Of a stretch of 64,000 nucleotides of DNA, positions 54,055 to 64,000 are shown piece by piece. The number at the start of each line of letters is the position of its first letter. Position 1 is the first letter of the stretch. The stretch is from contig NW_015961981.1 in NCBI RefSeq assembly GCF_000497045.1, positions 64,401 to 128,400 of the forward strand. The letters run 5' to 3'. Source of the DNA: Kalmanozyma brasiliensis GHG001 (lineage: Eukaryota > Basidiomycota > Ustilaginomycetes > Ustilaginales). Position numbers and translations under genes: made by a program. The notes under the pieces are model-generated. The model did no database searches and was not told the origin of the DNA. It saw nothing but the letters and a program-made list of their open reading frames with translations.

Positions 54055-55444
54055 GTGACAGAGACTAGATTGTAACAAGCACCGCTGTAGATTCTTTACA
54101 CCTCAGAACAGTCGATTGCCCCGCTCGAGCGATCGCATTGCAATCACAGTGATTGCTTCAAAGGTCATCGTCTTGTGACTGCGGCAGTTCCGCAATGTGG
54201 TCGTGATCGCCAGATACGTATGGGAGAGCCGAAAGGGGGCGCGAAAAAAACCGCCAATGTTACGTTAGCATTACAGACACCGGGGCAAATTTGAACGGAG
54301 ACTCGGACCGAGAGCTGTGACCGGTACTGACTGGTCTGTCAGAGTCGACGTCAAAGCTCCCCTTGACAGGACTGGTCAGAGTGGCTTAGGAGCGGAAGAC
54401 TGCCGTCAGATTGCCGAGCGGTCTCCAGGAAACAGGCTCGATGCAGGCAGCAAGGTCATGAGATTACCGGGACAGGCTTGCCTTGACAGGAAGTCAGTTG
54501 CACAGACAGGAGGTCACTCACCTGCCGGTGGTCGGAAGAGGTCGGCGAGAAAGTGGCAGGGTTGGCTTTCAAATTGTTTGAATTCTCGTTTAGAGATCGA
54601 AATGGACCGCGTTTGAAAACGGGTTGTACGCCGATCCTCTTGCTTCCGCACTTCTTCTTGCCCGCATGCAACTTTTCCAAGATCGGGGCGGGCAGGGGCG
54701 GGGCGGCGGCTTCTAGCGAGAAGAAACAACACACAGCAGCGCACCGGCTAACTCATGTCGTGACTGGCTCACGGCAGACCCTCTGGACCGGTGCGCAACA
54801 GTTGCAGCTTTGTGGGGCGAGTCTGCCTTCGTGCGACTGCCACTTGTCATTCACGGAAGAGTGACAAAGCGAAGGTCGACCTTGAGGGTTGATCGGATGG
54901 CAATGATGCTAGCAAGACTTCCAAGAAGGCTTTGAGAGTCAAAGTCGACGACATGAAGGCAGGCGAGTGGGTGAGCAATCGACGGGATGGTCGGGCGGCT
55001 TGAGTCACACCGACACACGCTCGCATGATCTCCAGCCCGCCTGTCACAGCGCAAAACACATCCAGACACGCTGTGCTCGCCTGCCTCTGAGTTTTTCCCT
55101 TTGCCCTGGCGCATCATCTTCCGTCACTGCTGGGCTCGCTTGCGCCGATCTTCTTGCAATTCACACTTTCACCCTTCCGCCCTTTCACCTTCCCCACAAC
55201 AATTCTTCTTACTCCATCCTTCGTGTCCTTCCTCTCCCATCAGCCTGCTGCTCACCTTGTCCACTGGCTTCCCTGTTCCTCTAGCCCGTCCCGGTTCAGA
55301 AATCAGACGGAACAACATCGTCAAGACTCACAGCAGGATTCGTCACAAACGCAGTTAGGCGAGAAATAGACCACCGGTAACAAAAGGACCAACGACACAC
55401 ACCTCCCGATCGGATCCGAGCTCGTCTCATTTATAAAAGGCACC
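54055..55444. promoter_or_regulatory. Carrier upstream region, 1.4 kb
   Basis: No gene supported. Seen are a 17-bp palindrome GCAATCAC-A-GTGATTGC at 54140-54156; two AT-rich elements, GGGGCAAATTTGAA (54282-54295) and TTGGCTTTCAAATTG (54562-54576); and a consensus TATAAAAG at about 55432-55439, ending only 5 bases before the annotated ATG. Confidence 0.5.
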
Positions 55445-56971
55445 ATGTCACATTTCATCCCTCCCATGTTCAGGCCAAGGCCAGTGCATTGCGAGTCGGC
55501 TCCTCCCTCGGAACAGCAGCAGCAGCAAGGCACAGTGATCCCAGCGCATGCTCAGCCCGCCAACGGTAGCGGACAGCACGGCGTCTACTGGATCCCTCAC
55601 TTGCCCGGTGAAGGCCGCTTCGTCGTCAATGCCAAGCTCTATTCGCGTCAAGATGCCGACCCATCCTTCCAGGATCACATGGACAGGTTCCGTCGCGAGG
55701 TGGCTGCCTCCTCGCCCGGCATGCTCTCGTACAAGACCTCGGTGGTCCGTGGCGCAACAGACACCGAGAACCTCATCTGCCACGATCTTTACATCTCGGA
55801 CGACTTGGAGCCCCATCCGGTGCCCACGGAAAAGGAGCAAACAGCAGGGCTAGCAGAAGCGCGGCTCAAGGAGATTCAAGCGGAAAAGAAGGAGAAGCCT
55901 GTCAAGAGTGCACTCACAGAGCTCGGCAAGTCAGCGTACAACTTTGGTCTGGGTGGAATCGCAGGTTCCATCGGTGCTACCATTGTCTACCCCATCGACC
56001 TCGTCAAGACGCGAATGCAGAACCAGCGATCCTCGGTAGTCGGTGAGCCGCTGATGTATAAGAACTCGATAGACTGCGTCAAGAAGGTCTTCCGAAACGA
56101 AGGCTTGCGCGGCTTCTACTCTGGTCTCGGTCCTCAGCTGCTCGGTGTAGCGCCAGAGAAGGCCATCAAGCTGACCGTCAATGACCTTGTGCGTGGTCAC
56201 GCCAAGGACCCCATCTCGGGAGACATCACGCTGCCGTGGGAGCTGATTGCCGGTGGAACGGCTGGTGGTTGCCAGGTTGTCTTCACCAACCCTCTCGAGA
56301 TTGTCAAGATTCGACTTCAAGTCGCTGGAGAGATCGCCAAGGCGGAAGGAGCCGATCGCGTGGCTCGAGGTGCTGTCCACATTGTGCGTCAGCTCGGTCT
56401 GGTGGGTCTCTACAAGGGAGCCTCAGCATGTCTGCTCCGAGACATTCCCTTCTCCGCCATCTACTTTCCGGCTTACGCTCACTTGAAAAAGGACACCTTC
56501 CACGAGGGCAGGGACGGCAAGAAGCTCGGATTCGGAGAGATGCTCGCATCAGCCGCTATTGCAGGCATGCCCGCTGCCTTCCTTACCACGCCAGCTGATG
56601 TGATCAAGACGCGTCTGCAGGTCGAGGCACGCAAGGGACAGGCGAGCTACCGAGGTATTGTCGACTGTGCTACCAAAATCATGGCCGAGGAGGGACCCAA
56701 AGCATTCTTCAAGGGCTCGCTGGCACGAGTGCTGCGATCATCGCCGCAGTTCGGTGCGACGCTCGTGGCATACGAGTACCTGCAAAAGTTCCTGCCATAT
56801 CCCTTCGAGGACAAGGAGGTGGCCGACATTCTGCGCGATGGTGTGCCGGGCGAGGACCCTTCGCGAACCCACGCTCGACGTGCACTGCAGCTGCTCCTCG
56901 AGATGCACGAAGACTTTGGCCGTCCTCCTCCTTCAGCGTCTGCGGCTGCTCCTGCTTCTTCCGCCAAGTAA
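55445..56971 (+). CDS. AGC1: Mitochondrial carrier, aspartate/glutamate (AGC) type
   Basis: A 508-residue protein whose C-terminal 340 residues form a complete six-helix mitochondrial carrier. The three signature motifs are [16 protein letters not shown] and PADVIKTR. The carrier matches the aralar/citrin/Agc1 group closely ([53 protein letters not shown]). AGC carriers exchange aspartate for glutamate across the inner membrane in the malate-aspartate shuttle. The first 155 residues are not the usual long EF-hand domain but a short region ([20 protein letters not shown]...) I do not recognise. A TATA box just before the ATG raises the possibility of a shorter product starting at Met8 (55466) or Met79 (55679). 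Confidence 0.85.
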   Translation: MSHFIPPMFRPRPVHCESAPPSEQQQQQGTVIPAHAQPANGSGQHGVYWIPHLPGEGRFVVNAKLYSRQDADPSFQDHMDRFRREVAASSPGMLSYKTSVVRGATDTENLICHDLYISDDLEPHPVPTEKEQTAGLAEARLKEIQAEKKEKPVKSALTELGKSAYNFGLGGIAGSIGATIVYPIDLVKTRMQNQRSSVVGEPLMYKNSIDCVKKVFRNEGLRGFYSGLGPQLLGVAPEKAIKLTVNDLVRGHAKDPISGDITLPWELIAGGTAGGCQVVFTNPLEIVKIRLQVAGEIAKAEGADRVARGAVHIVRQLGLVGLYKGASACLLRDIPFSAIYFPAYAHLKKDTFHEGRDGKKLGFGEMLASAAIAGMPAAFLTTPADVIKTRLQVEARKGQASYRGIVDCATKIMAEEGPKAFFKGSLARVLRSSPQFGATLVAYEYLQKFLPYPFEDKEVADILRDGVPGEDPSRTHARRALQLLLEMHEDFGRPPPSASAAAPASSAK

Positions 56972-57683
56972 GTGGCACCGACTGTCGCGTACGGCATTCT
57001 TCTGCATCCTTTCTCATGGTCCACAGCGGGGTTTGGGCATCTACATTGTTACACATCTTCGCTGTCATCGTCATAGATACATCAAAAGACAATCTTGCCA
57101 TCGAGTGACCGTGACCACTTGAGCGCTGCTACCTTTGGGTCAGCCTCATGGCTTGCAGCCGTCTTGAGCAGAACCGACACGCAAAAAGGGCCTCACAAAT
57201 TCAGGACGAGAAAAGGGACAAAGAATTTAACCGATTTGACCGGTACGGCACAAGCTCGTGCTTCTGCATGGACCCTTCTTGAGGTCGAGTTCGAAGCCAG
57301 GACCGCGACATGTCGACCAGATAAGCTTTGTACTTTTGACTCCATCACCATCATCGGAGCCACCGAAGCTCATGCTTTCGCTTATCATCTTTCCCACGCC
57401 TCGACCGGACTACCGCGACCAAGAGAGATAAGAGCGGGCCACGTATCTTGGTCTAGACTCGATTCATCTTTCTCTCATCACCCACCTTTCGCTGCTTTTC
57501 TCACGCAGACACGAACGACCTTGATCGAGCCAGCACCACCACCTCGGACACCAAGCAAGTCGAACAGCATCCTCGACCAGTCCGAGCTTAATCAACAAAT
57601 CCATTTGCAAATGTCTGACTCGGTCATGCTCCCATGACAAGGCAGGTGACGCTTTCGTCGACGTCCCGGCTCGCTTTTCGACC
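56972..57683. promoter_or_regulatory. EOS1-like gene upstream region
   Basis: 712 bases. A 180-codon open frame crosses it without domains. No regulatory motif stands out. Confidence 0.45.
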
Positions 57684-60600
57684 ATGTCGTATGACGGCGC
57701 TGTCTATTCTCAACAATCTGTGCTCAGCCCACCTCTGCTGGCGACCATCGACAGTCAACACACATTCAGCTCTCACAACGGACCGTCTTCGTCCACAGTC
57801 GCCCATGATGCATCAGCTTGCTCGAACCAACAGGCGCCAGCGTCCTCACAATCACGAAGAGCTAGGTCAAGGGCATCCTCGTCAGCTTCGGTCCACAACG
57901 CGGCTTCGAGCTCCGCCGCGGTACAGAACGGCAGGAAGACACGCAAGCCTCAGCACGCTCCATCAGCACACAGTCGCAGCAGCAGCAGATCCGGCCCGGT
58001 CTCGATGCCGGCCAGATCGGCCACATCCAATGCATGTTCAATCTCGTCGACTTCCTTCGACGAACAGAGGCCCCTATTCAGCACGTTTCGGAATCGCTCC
58101 ACCCCGCATCTCGACGGTCTTCGAAGCCTGTCAGCTGCCCATGAACACAACGGTTCAGCCGGTATAACAGCATCGGCATGGACAGCTCCGCCATCTCCTC
58201 TCACTCCTGCTGCGGCTTCGCTTGCATTGACCATGTCCCCGGTCGCTCAAGCTTCAGCGACAGCAGATCAGCTGATACCTTCAGAATGGACGCTTGATGC
58301 CTCTACTCCCAGCTCGCCTCACACACATCTCTCTCGAAATGCTTCCGACTACTTCGACCCAGCGCTGCTTGCTCAGCTGCAATCTCAGAACGGAAGCTCA
58401 CATCCCGAGCTACGATTGGACGGCCGACCTGATCCTTCTCCTCCTGTGGACTCTGTGTTCGGTCGCTTGTCGCCCCACCAGACACACGCAGTTCGCGCGG
58501 CTAGCCAGTCGGAGTGGGCGCAACACGCAGCTCACGTTCAACAGACCGCTCATTTGCTTGGACTGCAGCGCCTCTTTGCGAGCCGTAGCACCCCGCATCT
58601 CCCTGATCTCGACTCGTCTTATCTCGGACACGACTTTGAGTCGCCTCCACCGTATGCTCCGCGCGCATCGGCGCACGAGACGGAGCTCGACAGAGCGGCT
58701 TATGTCGACTTGAGAACGCGGGGACCCCACCAAAGTCGGCTTCCTCCCAGCTCGTCCTCGACTTGGACCCTGCATGACACCGCTGATCCGCCCCTACCAC
58801 CACCGATCTCGATCCCATCGAACGCAAATGGACACCCAGCCACAGGTCCGCCTTCTGCTTCATCTTTCACGCGACCATCCCTTCGAGCTCGATCGTCCTC
58901 TCGTGGGAGTCGCAGCGGGCCGCCCTCGCCATCAGCATCGTTCTATGGTCGCAGAGGCTTGACGAGCTTGTCGCCGTTCCCAGCAGGGCTCGAGATGACT
59001 TCGAGTATCGCTCACGCTCCTCAGAGTCTATCGACCCCAGCCAGTCCGGGTATTGCCCCAGACAGCGACGGAGATGAAGACGTCGACTCGATGCTTTCCT
59101 TCTCATCGACCAGGTCTAAGCAAAAGCGGGATGAGCGGCGACAATCGATAGCGGCGACCGACGTCGCATCTCGCGCTGAAGCTTCAACAAGCTCCTTGCC
59201 AGGCTCGTCAGCTCAAGCGCAGGCTGCGCTGTCCAGGAGGCGGAGGTCCGGCTCTGCAGGTAGCGCAAGACAGTTGCTTCGGCCTCGCACGCCCATCCAT
59301 TCTGCTGTCACGAGGGATGCCGCAGACCAGCCACAGCTTACCCTGCAAAGGGGCCAAGCCACCACCGAAGGTCACATCAATCCTTCTTCACGGTCGCTGG
59401 CGGGCGCGACCAACTCCATTAGTATGGTCGGCATTCACCGCAATCCTTCAGGCCAAGCTTTGAGTCGCCAGCCAGGAAGCGACAACGCAGATGCCGACTC
59501 CGGCACGCCACCGGTCTCTCCGGCCTCGGACAGCACTCGAGCCGATAGTCTCATGTCGCCAGCTCTAGCATCGACGCTGTCACCCGGCAGCCCTTTCTCC
59601 GGAACCGCTGACATGCGAACAACGCAGATCGCGACAGACAACGAGACCTCAAAGTCGATCACACCCGCCGCACAGCCGGACGAAGAAGAATTCTCGCTAT
59701 TGTTCAAGCTGCTCTTGCATCCGTTGCGGATCCTGGCTGCGGTACCTGGATGCATCGGCACGTTCTGGCTCGCGCGGAACGCCTGGGTGCTAGCTACACA
59801 GCACGGCCATGTGCTGAGCCCCGGCCAGATGCTTGTGTCGTCAGATGGATCGAATCAATTCCAGAGCGCAAAGCTGACCGAGCATCCGACGATGGAGGGT
59901 CCGTACCGACTCGGACGCAGGCAGCCGGGATCACTCGATTTTGCTGTCGCCTGCCTATGGAGTATGAGCACAGCCTATCACGCGCTGTCGTTCACGACGC
60001 TGCTGCTCCGTCGTTGGCTACTCTACTACTCCATCCTCCCATCACTCATTCGGCTCGTGGCGCTGCAGGCCATCTGTTGGCCGCTGGTACGGATCACAGT
60101 CCACGTGTTCGGAGCTGATCAGCCTCTGGGTGCGTGGGTGGTCATCGGTACCACAACAGCACTGAGCGACGTTGTGTCCCGATGGGTCACGAGCAACATT
60201 GCCGACGCTCCTCTCGATGACGAGGAGCTAGACGAGGAGGAAGCGGAGGAAGAGGCGGAGAACGAAGCGCTTGGGTACCTTTCTGACAGCCGCTTTGTCA
60301 AGAGTCCTACCAGAGCCAACACTGCATTCACGGATCAACATCCGCACTCGCCAGCAAATGCTTCCGCCTTGATGGGAGAATCGGACTGGGATCCAAGGTC
60401 AGGCGACGAAAGCGATGCAGCGGCAGCAAGCTTCTTTGCTTCTGAGCGAGAGCGACAGCGAAAGCAACGTCGAGGTGGTCAAGGAACGAGGTTCTGGCGT
60501 GCCGTCATTGGCGGCCCTTCCTTTGCAGCTCCGTCTCGACGTCGCAAGAACCACAGTAGATCCTCCACAGGCCCTGCGACAGGCAACAGCCGGGCATCGC

Positions 60601-61061
60601 ATCTCTCCGGCGCTGGAACCGAGACAGAGATGGAACCCGAGTCTGACTGGCCTGGATATGGTACCGACCACACTGTCCTCGGTGGAGTCGGCGGAACACC
60701 TCCGTCACGTTTCGGGACGCGTCCGAACCAAGACGGGCTACGAAGACGTCTCGGAACCATCCGAGCAGGCGGCTCCCCCTCTGTAGCGGCGTCGCCATCA
60801 ACCATGGATCGTGCAGCGTCTCAGCAAGGCATGTTTGGACGTCGACCCGTGCTGCCACCTTTCCCATTCAGGCCCTCCACCTATCGTCAAGGTTCGACAC
60901 GCTTCGTATACAAAGATGGCGTTTGGTCCAAAGAGCGCACTGGCAGCCGTCGCAACTTCCACTGGGACGTCGCGGTCTGGAGGAACGTGGTGCCGATTGC
61001 TGTGCTGTCGTATCTCAGCATGTGGATTCTCATCTTGGATGCGATGCGAGTTGGCAGCTAG
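57684..61061 (+). CDS. EOS1: EOS1-family N-glycosylation-associated membrane protein
   Basis: A 1125-residue protein. Residues 1 to about 660 are Ser/Pro/Ala/His-rich and disordered. The membrane part starts near 665 (LLFKLLLHPLRILAAVPG), followed by GTFWLARNAWVLA, a segment DFAVACLWSMSTAYHALSFT, LLRRWLLYYSILPSLIRLVA and GAWVVIGTTTALSDVVSRWV. After an acidic then basic disordered loop, one last membrane segment ends the protein (VVPIAVLSYLSMWILILDAM). This order matches the fungal EOS1 family, an ER membrane protein needed for tolerance to oxidative stress and for normal N-glycosylation in yeast. Its biochemical role is unclear. Yeast Eos1 is about a third of this length, so the N-terminal extension is large. 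Confidence 0.78.
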   Translation: MSYDGAVYSQQSVLSPPLLATIDSQHTFSSHNGPSSSTVAHDASACSNQQAPASSQSRRARSRASSSASVHNAASSSAAVQNGRKTRKPQHAPSAHSRSSSRSGPVSMPARSATSNACSISSTSFDEQRPLFSTFRNRSTPHLDGLRSLSAAHEHNGSAGITASAWTAPPSPLTPAAASLALTMSPVAQASATADQLIPSEWTLDASTPSSPHTHLSRNASDYFDPALLAQLQSQNGSSHPELRLDGRPDPSPPVDSVFGRLSPHQTHAVRAASQSEWAQHAAHVQQTAHLLGLQRLFASRSTPHLPDLDSSYLGHDFESPPPYAPRASAHETELDRAAYVDLRTRGPHQSRLPPSSSSTWTLHDTADPPLPPPISIPSNANGHPATGPPSASSFTRPSLRARSSSRGSRSGPPSPSASFYGRRGLTSLSPFPAGLEMTSSIAHAPQSLSTPASPGIAPDSDGDEDVDSMLSFSSTRSKQKRDERRQSIAATDVASRAEASTSSLPGSSAQAQAALSRRRRSGSAGSARQLLRPRTPIHSAVTRDAADQPQLTLQRGQATTEGHINPSSRSLAGATNSISMVGIHRNPSGQALSRQPGSDNADADSGTPPVSPASDSTRADSLMSPALASTLSPGSPFSGTADMRTTQIATDNETSKSITPAAQPDEEEFSLLFKLLLHPLRILAAVPGCIGTFWLARNAWVLATQHGHVLSPGQMLVSSDGSNQFQSAKLTEHPTMEGPYRLGRRQPGSLDFAVACLWSMSTAYHALSFTTLLLRRWLLYYSILPSLIRLVALQAICWPLVRITVHVFGADQPLGAWVVIGTTTALSDVVSRWVTSNIADAPLDDEELDEEEAEEEAENEALGYLSDSRFVKSPTRANTAFTDQHPHSPANASALMGESDWDPRSGDESDAAAASFFASERERQRKQRRGGQGTRFWRAVIGGPSFAAPSRRRKNHSRSSTGPATGNSRASHLSGAGTETEMEPESDWPGYGTDHTVLGGVGGTPPSRFGTRPNQDGLRRRLGTIRAGGSPSVAASPSTMDRAASQQGMFGRRPVLPPFPFRPSTYRQGSTRFVYKDGVWSKERTGSRRNFHWDVAVWRNVVPIAVLSYLSMWILILDAMRVGS

Positions 61062-61647
61062 TCGGGATGCTAACTCAAAGCGCTCCCGCGCTTCCCCTTC
61101 AAATCCGGACAATCTTTTGTACCTCGCCGTTGTAGCTTTTGCAATCGATATGATCAAGCTTCTGGCATTCAAGTATCAGGCTCTGGCCTTGTGATGGCCG
61201 ACTTCAACACACTTCATGGACACCATCTCGGCCATTAAAATTTTAAGCCTTAATTTTTTTAGCGCACATGCCTCCACTTGGAGAGCCCTGATGAGTGAGC
61301 CGACCTTTCTTCCAAGCGAAGATACGGGCTGATGCAGGAGCTGCGTAGGGTGTTGCTTGCCGTTCCTAACCGATCCTGAATCATCCTGACGCAGGCGTCA
61401 GCTGTGATTGACGTTGTGGCTGGTACTCATCCTCTGTCGACAACGAGCAAGCGGCAGAGAGACCGTGAGGTCCCACTTCATCTCGAAAGGCGCATCCCTC
61501 AAAAGGGACACCCGGCTGCGCCTCCTCGTTCTTTCTCACCATCATCTTGCTTATAAGCTCGTACAGTCCGCAACCCACCTTAGCTCGCCTGCCACATCTA
61601 TCCATCTCCGAACGACAGCATCGAACCAGAAAGAATCTTAAGACAAG
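61062..61647. promoter_or_regulatory. NAXD upstream region with AT-rich palindrome and TATA box
   Basis: 586 bases. The palindrome TTAAAATTTTAA lies at 61235-61246 inside GGCCATTAAAATTTTAAGCC. It closely matches the reverse complement of the element at 9772-9792. A TATA-like TTATAAGC at 61551-61558 is about 90 bases before the ATG. Confidence 0.5.
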
Positions 61648-62793
61648 ATGTCGACGGCAGCAGCGCCTGGTAAGCTGGCCAGCACCATCACAACCAACCT
61701 TTCGTCGCTCGCATCCAAAGCGATGGCCGCGACTTCAACCCAGCAGTCGCTCATGCAGTCGGTCAAGCGCATCATCCCGCCTCTCTCGTCCACCAAGCAT
61801 AAAGGTCAAGCTGGACGCATCGGCATCGTCGGTGGAAGCAAGGACTACACGGGCGCGCCCTTCTTCGCGTCGATGTCATCGATGCGCTTCGGATGTGACA
61901 TGTCGTACACGGTCTGCACGCCCGAGGCTGGCAACGTGATCAAGACCTACTCGCCGGATCTGATCGTCAACCGCCTGCTCGATCCCGAGGCACGGTGGGA
62001 GGACGTCGAAACGCAAGTGGAAGAGCTGTTCCAGCGCTTCCATGCGGTGGTCATCGGTCCCGGGTTGGGTCGGGATGACTTTATGCAAAAGTGCGCCGGG
62101 CTGTGTGTCAAGCTGGCGAGGAAACACGACATGTATGTGGTGGTGGATGCCGATGGACTGTGGCTGCTGCAGAACGAGCCGGAGCTGGTCAAGGGGTATC
62201 AGAAGGCGATCCTGACGCCCAATGTGGCCGAGTTTGCCAGGCTGTGCGACAAGATGGGGGTGGACGCCAAACAGGATCCGGACCAAGCGGCGATCAAGCT
62301 GGCAAAGGCACTAGACGGCCCCACGATCGTTGAGAAGGGCAAGGTGGACCGGATCACCAACGGGAAGTAAGTCCTCGACGCCCCCGTTCCCGATGATTCA
62401 ATCCCGTAGACGATCTGACACTCTTCCTCTCCTTTCTTCTTTGATCTCTTTGCCAGGGAGGTGCTGTATGTCGACATCGAAGGCGGTCTCAAGCGGTGCG
62501 GTGGGCAGGGCGATATCCTCGCCGGCTGCCTCGGCACCTTTGCCGGCTGGGCGAAGATTTACGAGCAAGAGCATCCCAATCTGCCGACCACTTCGGAGAA
62601 CGGCAAAGACGGCGAGCTCATCGCTCAGGATAGATTGCTGCTGCTGGCAGGATACGGCGCAGCGTTGACAGCGAGGACATGCAGCAGGTTGGCGTTCTAC
62701 AAGAAGAAGAGGGCCATGCTGGCGGATGATCTGCTGCCAGAGGTGGGTCCTGCGTACGAGGAGCTGTGGGGAGATGTGCAGGCGATGCTGTGA
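61648..62793 (+). CDS. ATP/ADP-dependent NAD(P)H-hydrate dehydratase
   Basis: Two exons, 61648-62366 and 62457-62793, giving 351 residues. The donor is GTAAGT and the acceptor TTTGCCAG; the join rebuilds NGKEVLYVDIEG. The enzyme repairs NAD(P)HX, the hydrated and inactive cofactor, together with an epimerase not present here. Ribokinase-fold motifs are HKGQAGRIGIVGGSKDYTGA near the start, VVIGPGLGRDD (about 135-145), VVVDADGLWLL, ILTPNVAEFARL, and the catalytic GGQGDILAGCLG in exon 2. The N-terminal 45 residues are Ser/Thr/Ala-rich with few acidic residues and could target mitochondria; a second Met at about residue 26 could give a cytosolic form (inference). Confidence 0.93.
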
Positions 62794-63698
62794 GATCAGG
62801 TTTGCATGCCTCAAACCAAGCCGACTCTTCGTGTATAGGTGTCAAAGCGTGTTCTGCCCCGCGAATACAGTTTGATATCCGCTTGCCATACACATCAAAG
62901 GAACCTTCTGCCTGGCGCGGAGATTGCGTATGGTCTCTAGCTCGAGCTTGAGATTCGAGGGTGAGGACCAAGTTTAAGATCCGCTCGCTCGTGCTGAGAG
63001 TGCATCAGCTTGGGACCCCGCTTTTTCTCGTCCCCACGGTATTCTAGAGAGAGCGCTCTTGTATTGTTCCCTGCTGAACCCTGAGGAGAAGATGCTTCGG
63101 CTGCTGCTCGGTTGGCCGATTGAGCTGCTGCAGGACCGCGCCGCACCGCGATAGCCGTCTTAGGCTCAGCCTTCTGTTCGGATTTCTGCGAGAATTCCAA
63201 AGTGGGCGGCCGGTGATGTGGGCCCTGACTGCTCTCGGACCAGCCGTCGCCGATATCCACTCTTCGGCGCAGTCAGCTCTCGGCTCTTCCTACTCTCCAC
63301 ATTCGACCTTGGGTTCGGCAGCGATCGGCTTTGGCTTGACTCCTGACCTCTGCTCCCTTCACACCTTCTCTTTCGCTCCCTCACGATAGATACGGACATC
63401 GACGTGTCCTCGGTGCATCCGATCTTCAGTTGACGCAAAAGTCACACGCTCAGTCCGCGTTACGGAGAAGACATCCGAAGCAGCTCGGACCATTCGCTCC
63501 ATCTTGTCAGCACACACAACGTAGAGCATCACTCAGTCGACCAGCTCATCAACCGAAATGCATCTCTGATAAGCGAATCAGACGGTCACGCACTCAGACA
63601 ACATCCGCAGTGCTTCCTCGTCTCCTGACCGGCATCTTATGTGTGCGAGCTGGACCACTGATTTGGCAAAGTAAGAACCGCCCGTCTGCTCAGCGCCG
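62794..63698. promoter_or_regulatory. WDR48-like gene upstream region
   Basis: 905 bases between the dehydratase and the next gene on the same strand. Small open frames only. No convincing motif seen. Confidence 0.4.
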
Positions 63699-64000
63699 AT
63701 GGCCATCGATATCGCAACCATGGACGCCGAAGCTAGACCCACCACCAAGAGGATATCCTACGTTCTTCCTCCCTGCCGATCCCCACCGACTACATTTGGT
63801 CTTCCTCCATTGGGCGCCGATCGTCGCTACAACACGGGTCCTCTGCTGATCCCACCATCTCGCCCTTACAACGGTAATGGAGCCTCGTCGTCATCCATAT
63901 CATCATCAGAGTCGAGTAGATCGACACAGTCGAACGCTACCTCTGCCTCTCATCCGCAACACGCTCTAGCCGTCTCCTCCCTCGCCATAGACGCCACAAC
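63699..64000 (+). CDS. WD40 protein, WDR48/Bun107-like, 5' part only
   Basis: Starts at the ATG at 63699, the first after an in-frame TAA at 63672, and stays open for 100 codons to the window edge. The opening ([14 protein letters not shown], then GLPPLG, then GPLLIPPS) and the later [17 protein letters not shown] resemble the N-terminus of fungal WDR48/Bun107 proteins, where the HxLAVSSLAxD segment begins the first WD40 blade. WDR48 (UAF1) activates USP1/USP12/USP46-type deubiquitinases. A Ser-rich insert separates the two conserved parts. The assignment rests on this short stretch. Confidence 0.6.
   Translation, partial: MAIDIATMDAEARPTTKRISYVLPPCRSPPTTFGLPPLGADRRYNTGPLLIPPSRPYNGNGASSSSISSSESSRSTQSNATSASHPQHALAVSSLAIDAT

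Overview
The window looks like nuclear DNA of a smut-type basidiomycete (Ustilaginaceae such as Ustilago, Sporisorium or Pseudozyma). The reasons are the GC-rich sequence, long mostly intron-less ORFs, short introns with GTAAGT donors crowded at gene 5' ends, long disordered extensions on housekeeping proteins, and the gene set. I cannot name the species from the sequence. I saw no transposon, rRNA, tRNA, CRISPR array or viral sequence.

Layout. Positions 1-4783 are the accessory-looking part: two diverged tandem paralogs of unknown function (minus strand) and one small secreted protein (plus). From 5 kb to the end the window is conserved housekeeping genome: VCX1-type Ca2+/H+ exchanger (-), SNF1 kinase (-), YPP1/TTC7-type TPR protein (-, 3 exons), beta-tubulin (-, 2 exons), MAGO exon-junction protein (-, 5 exons), a SURP-like protein (+), HSP60 (-) head-to-head with HSP10 (+, 2 exons), an ARP10 dynactin-type actin-related protein (-), the ULA1/NAE1 subunit of the NEDD8 E1 (+), condensin SMC2 (+), a pirin (+), mitochondrial ClpX/MCX1 (-), a KIN1/MARK-type kinase (-), DNA ligase I (+), TRAPP subunit TRS130 (-), an MFS-type transporter (+), an aspartate/glutamate-type mitochondrial carrier (+), an EOS1-family membrane protein (+), NAD(P)HX dehydratase (+, 2 exons), and the first codons of a WDR48/Bun107-like WD40 protein running off the right edge.

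Functional groupings visible from position are the divergent pairs HSP60/HSP10 (mitochondrial chaperonin and its co-chaperonin), MAGO/SURP-like protein (both probably RNA processing) and ARP10/ULA1. Most other neighbours are functionally unrelated.

The signals that ordinary annotation does not explain are: an 81-nt nested stem array between MAGO and tubulin (18170-18250), a 10-bp inverted repeat upstream of pirin, three ACGCG cores spaced 29-30 bp before DNA ligase, a recurrent TTGGC...AAATT promoter element, a carrier with a short non-EF-hand N-terminus and a TATA box almost touching its ATG, and the tandem paralog pair at the left edge. I did not find one clearly new multi-gene system. The best candidates for something undescribed are the paralog pair and the structured intergenic element.
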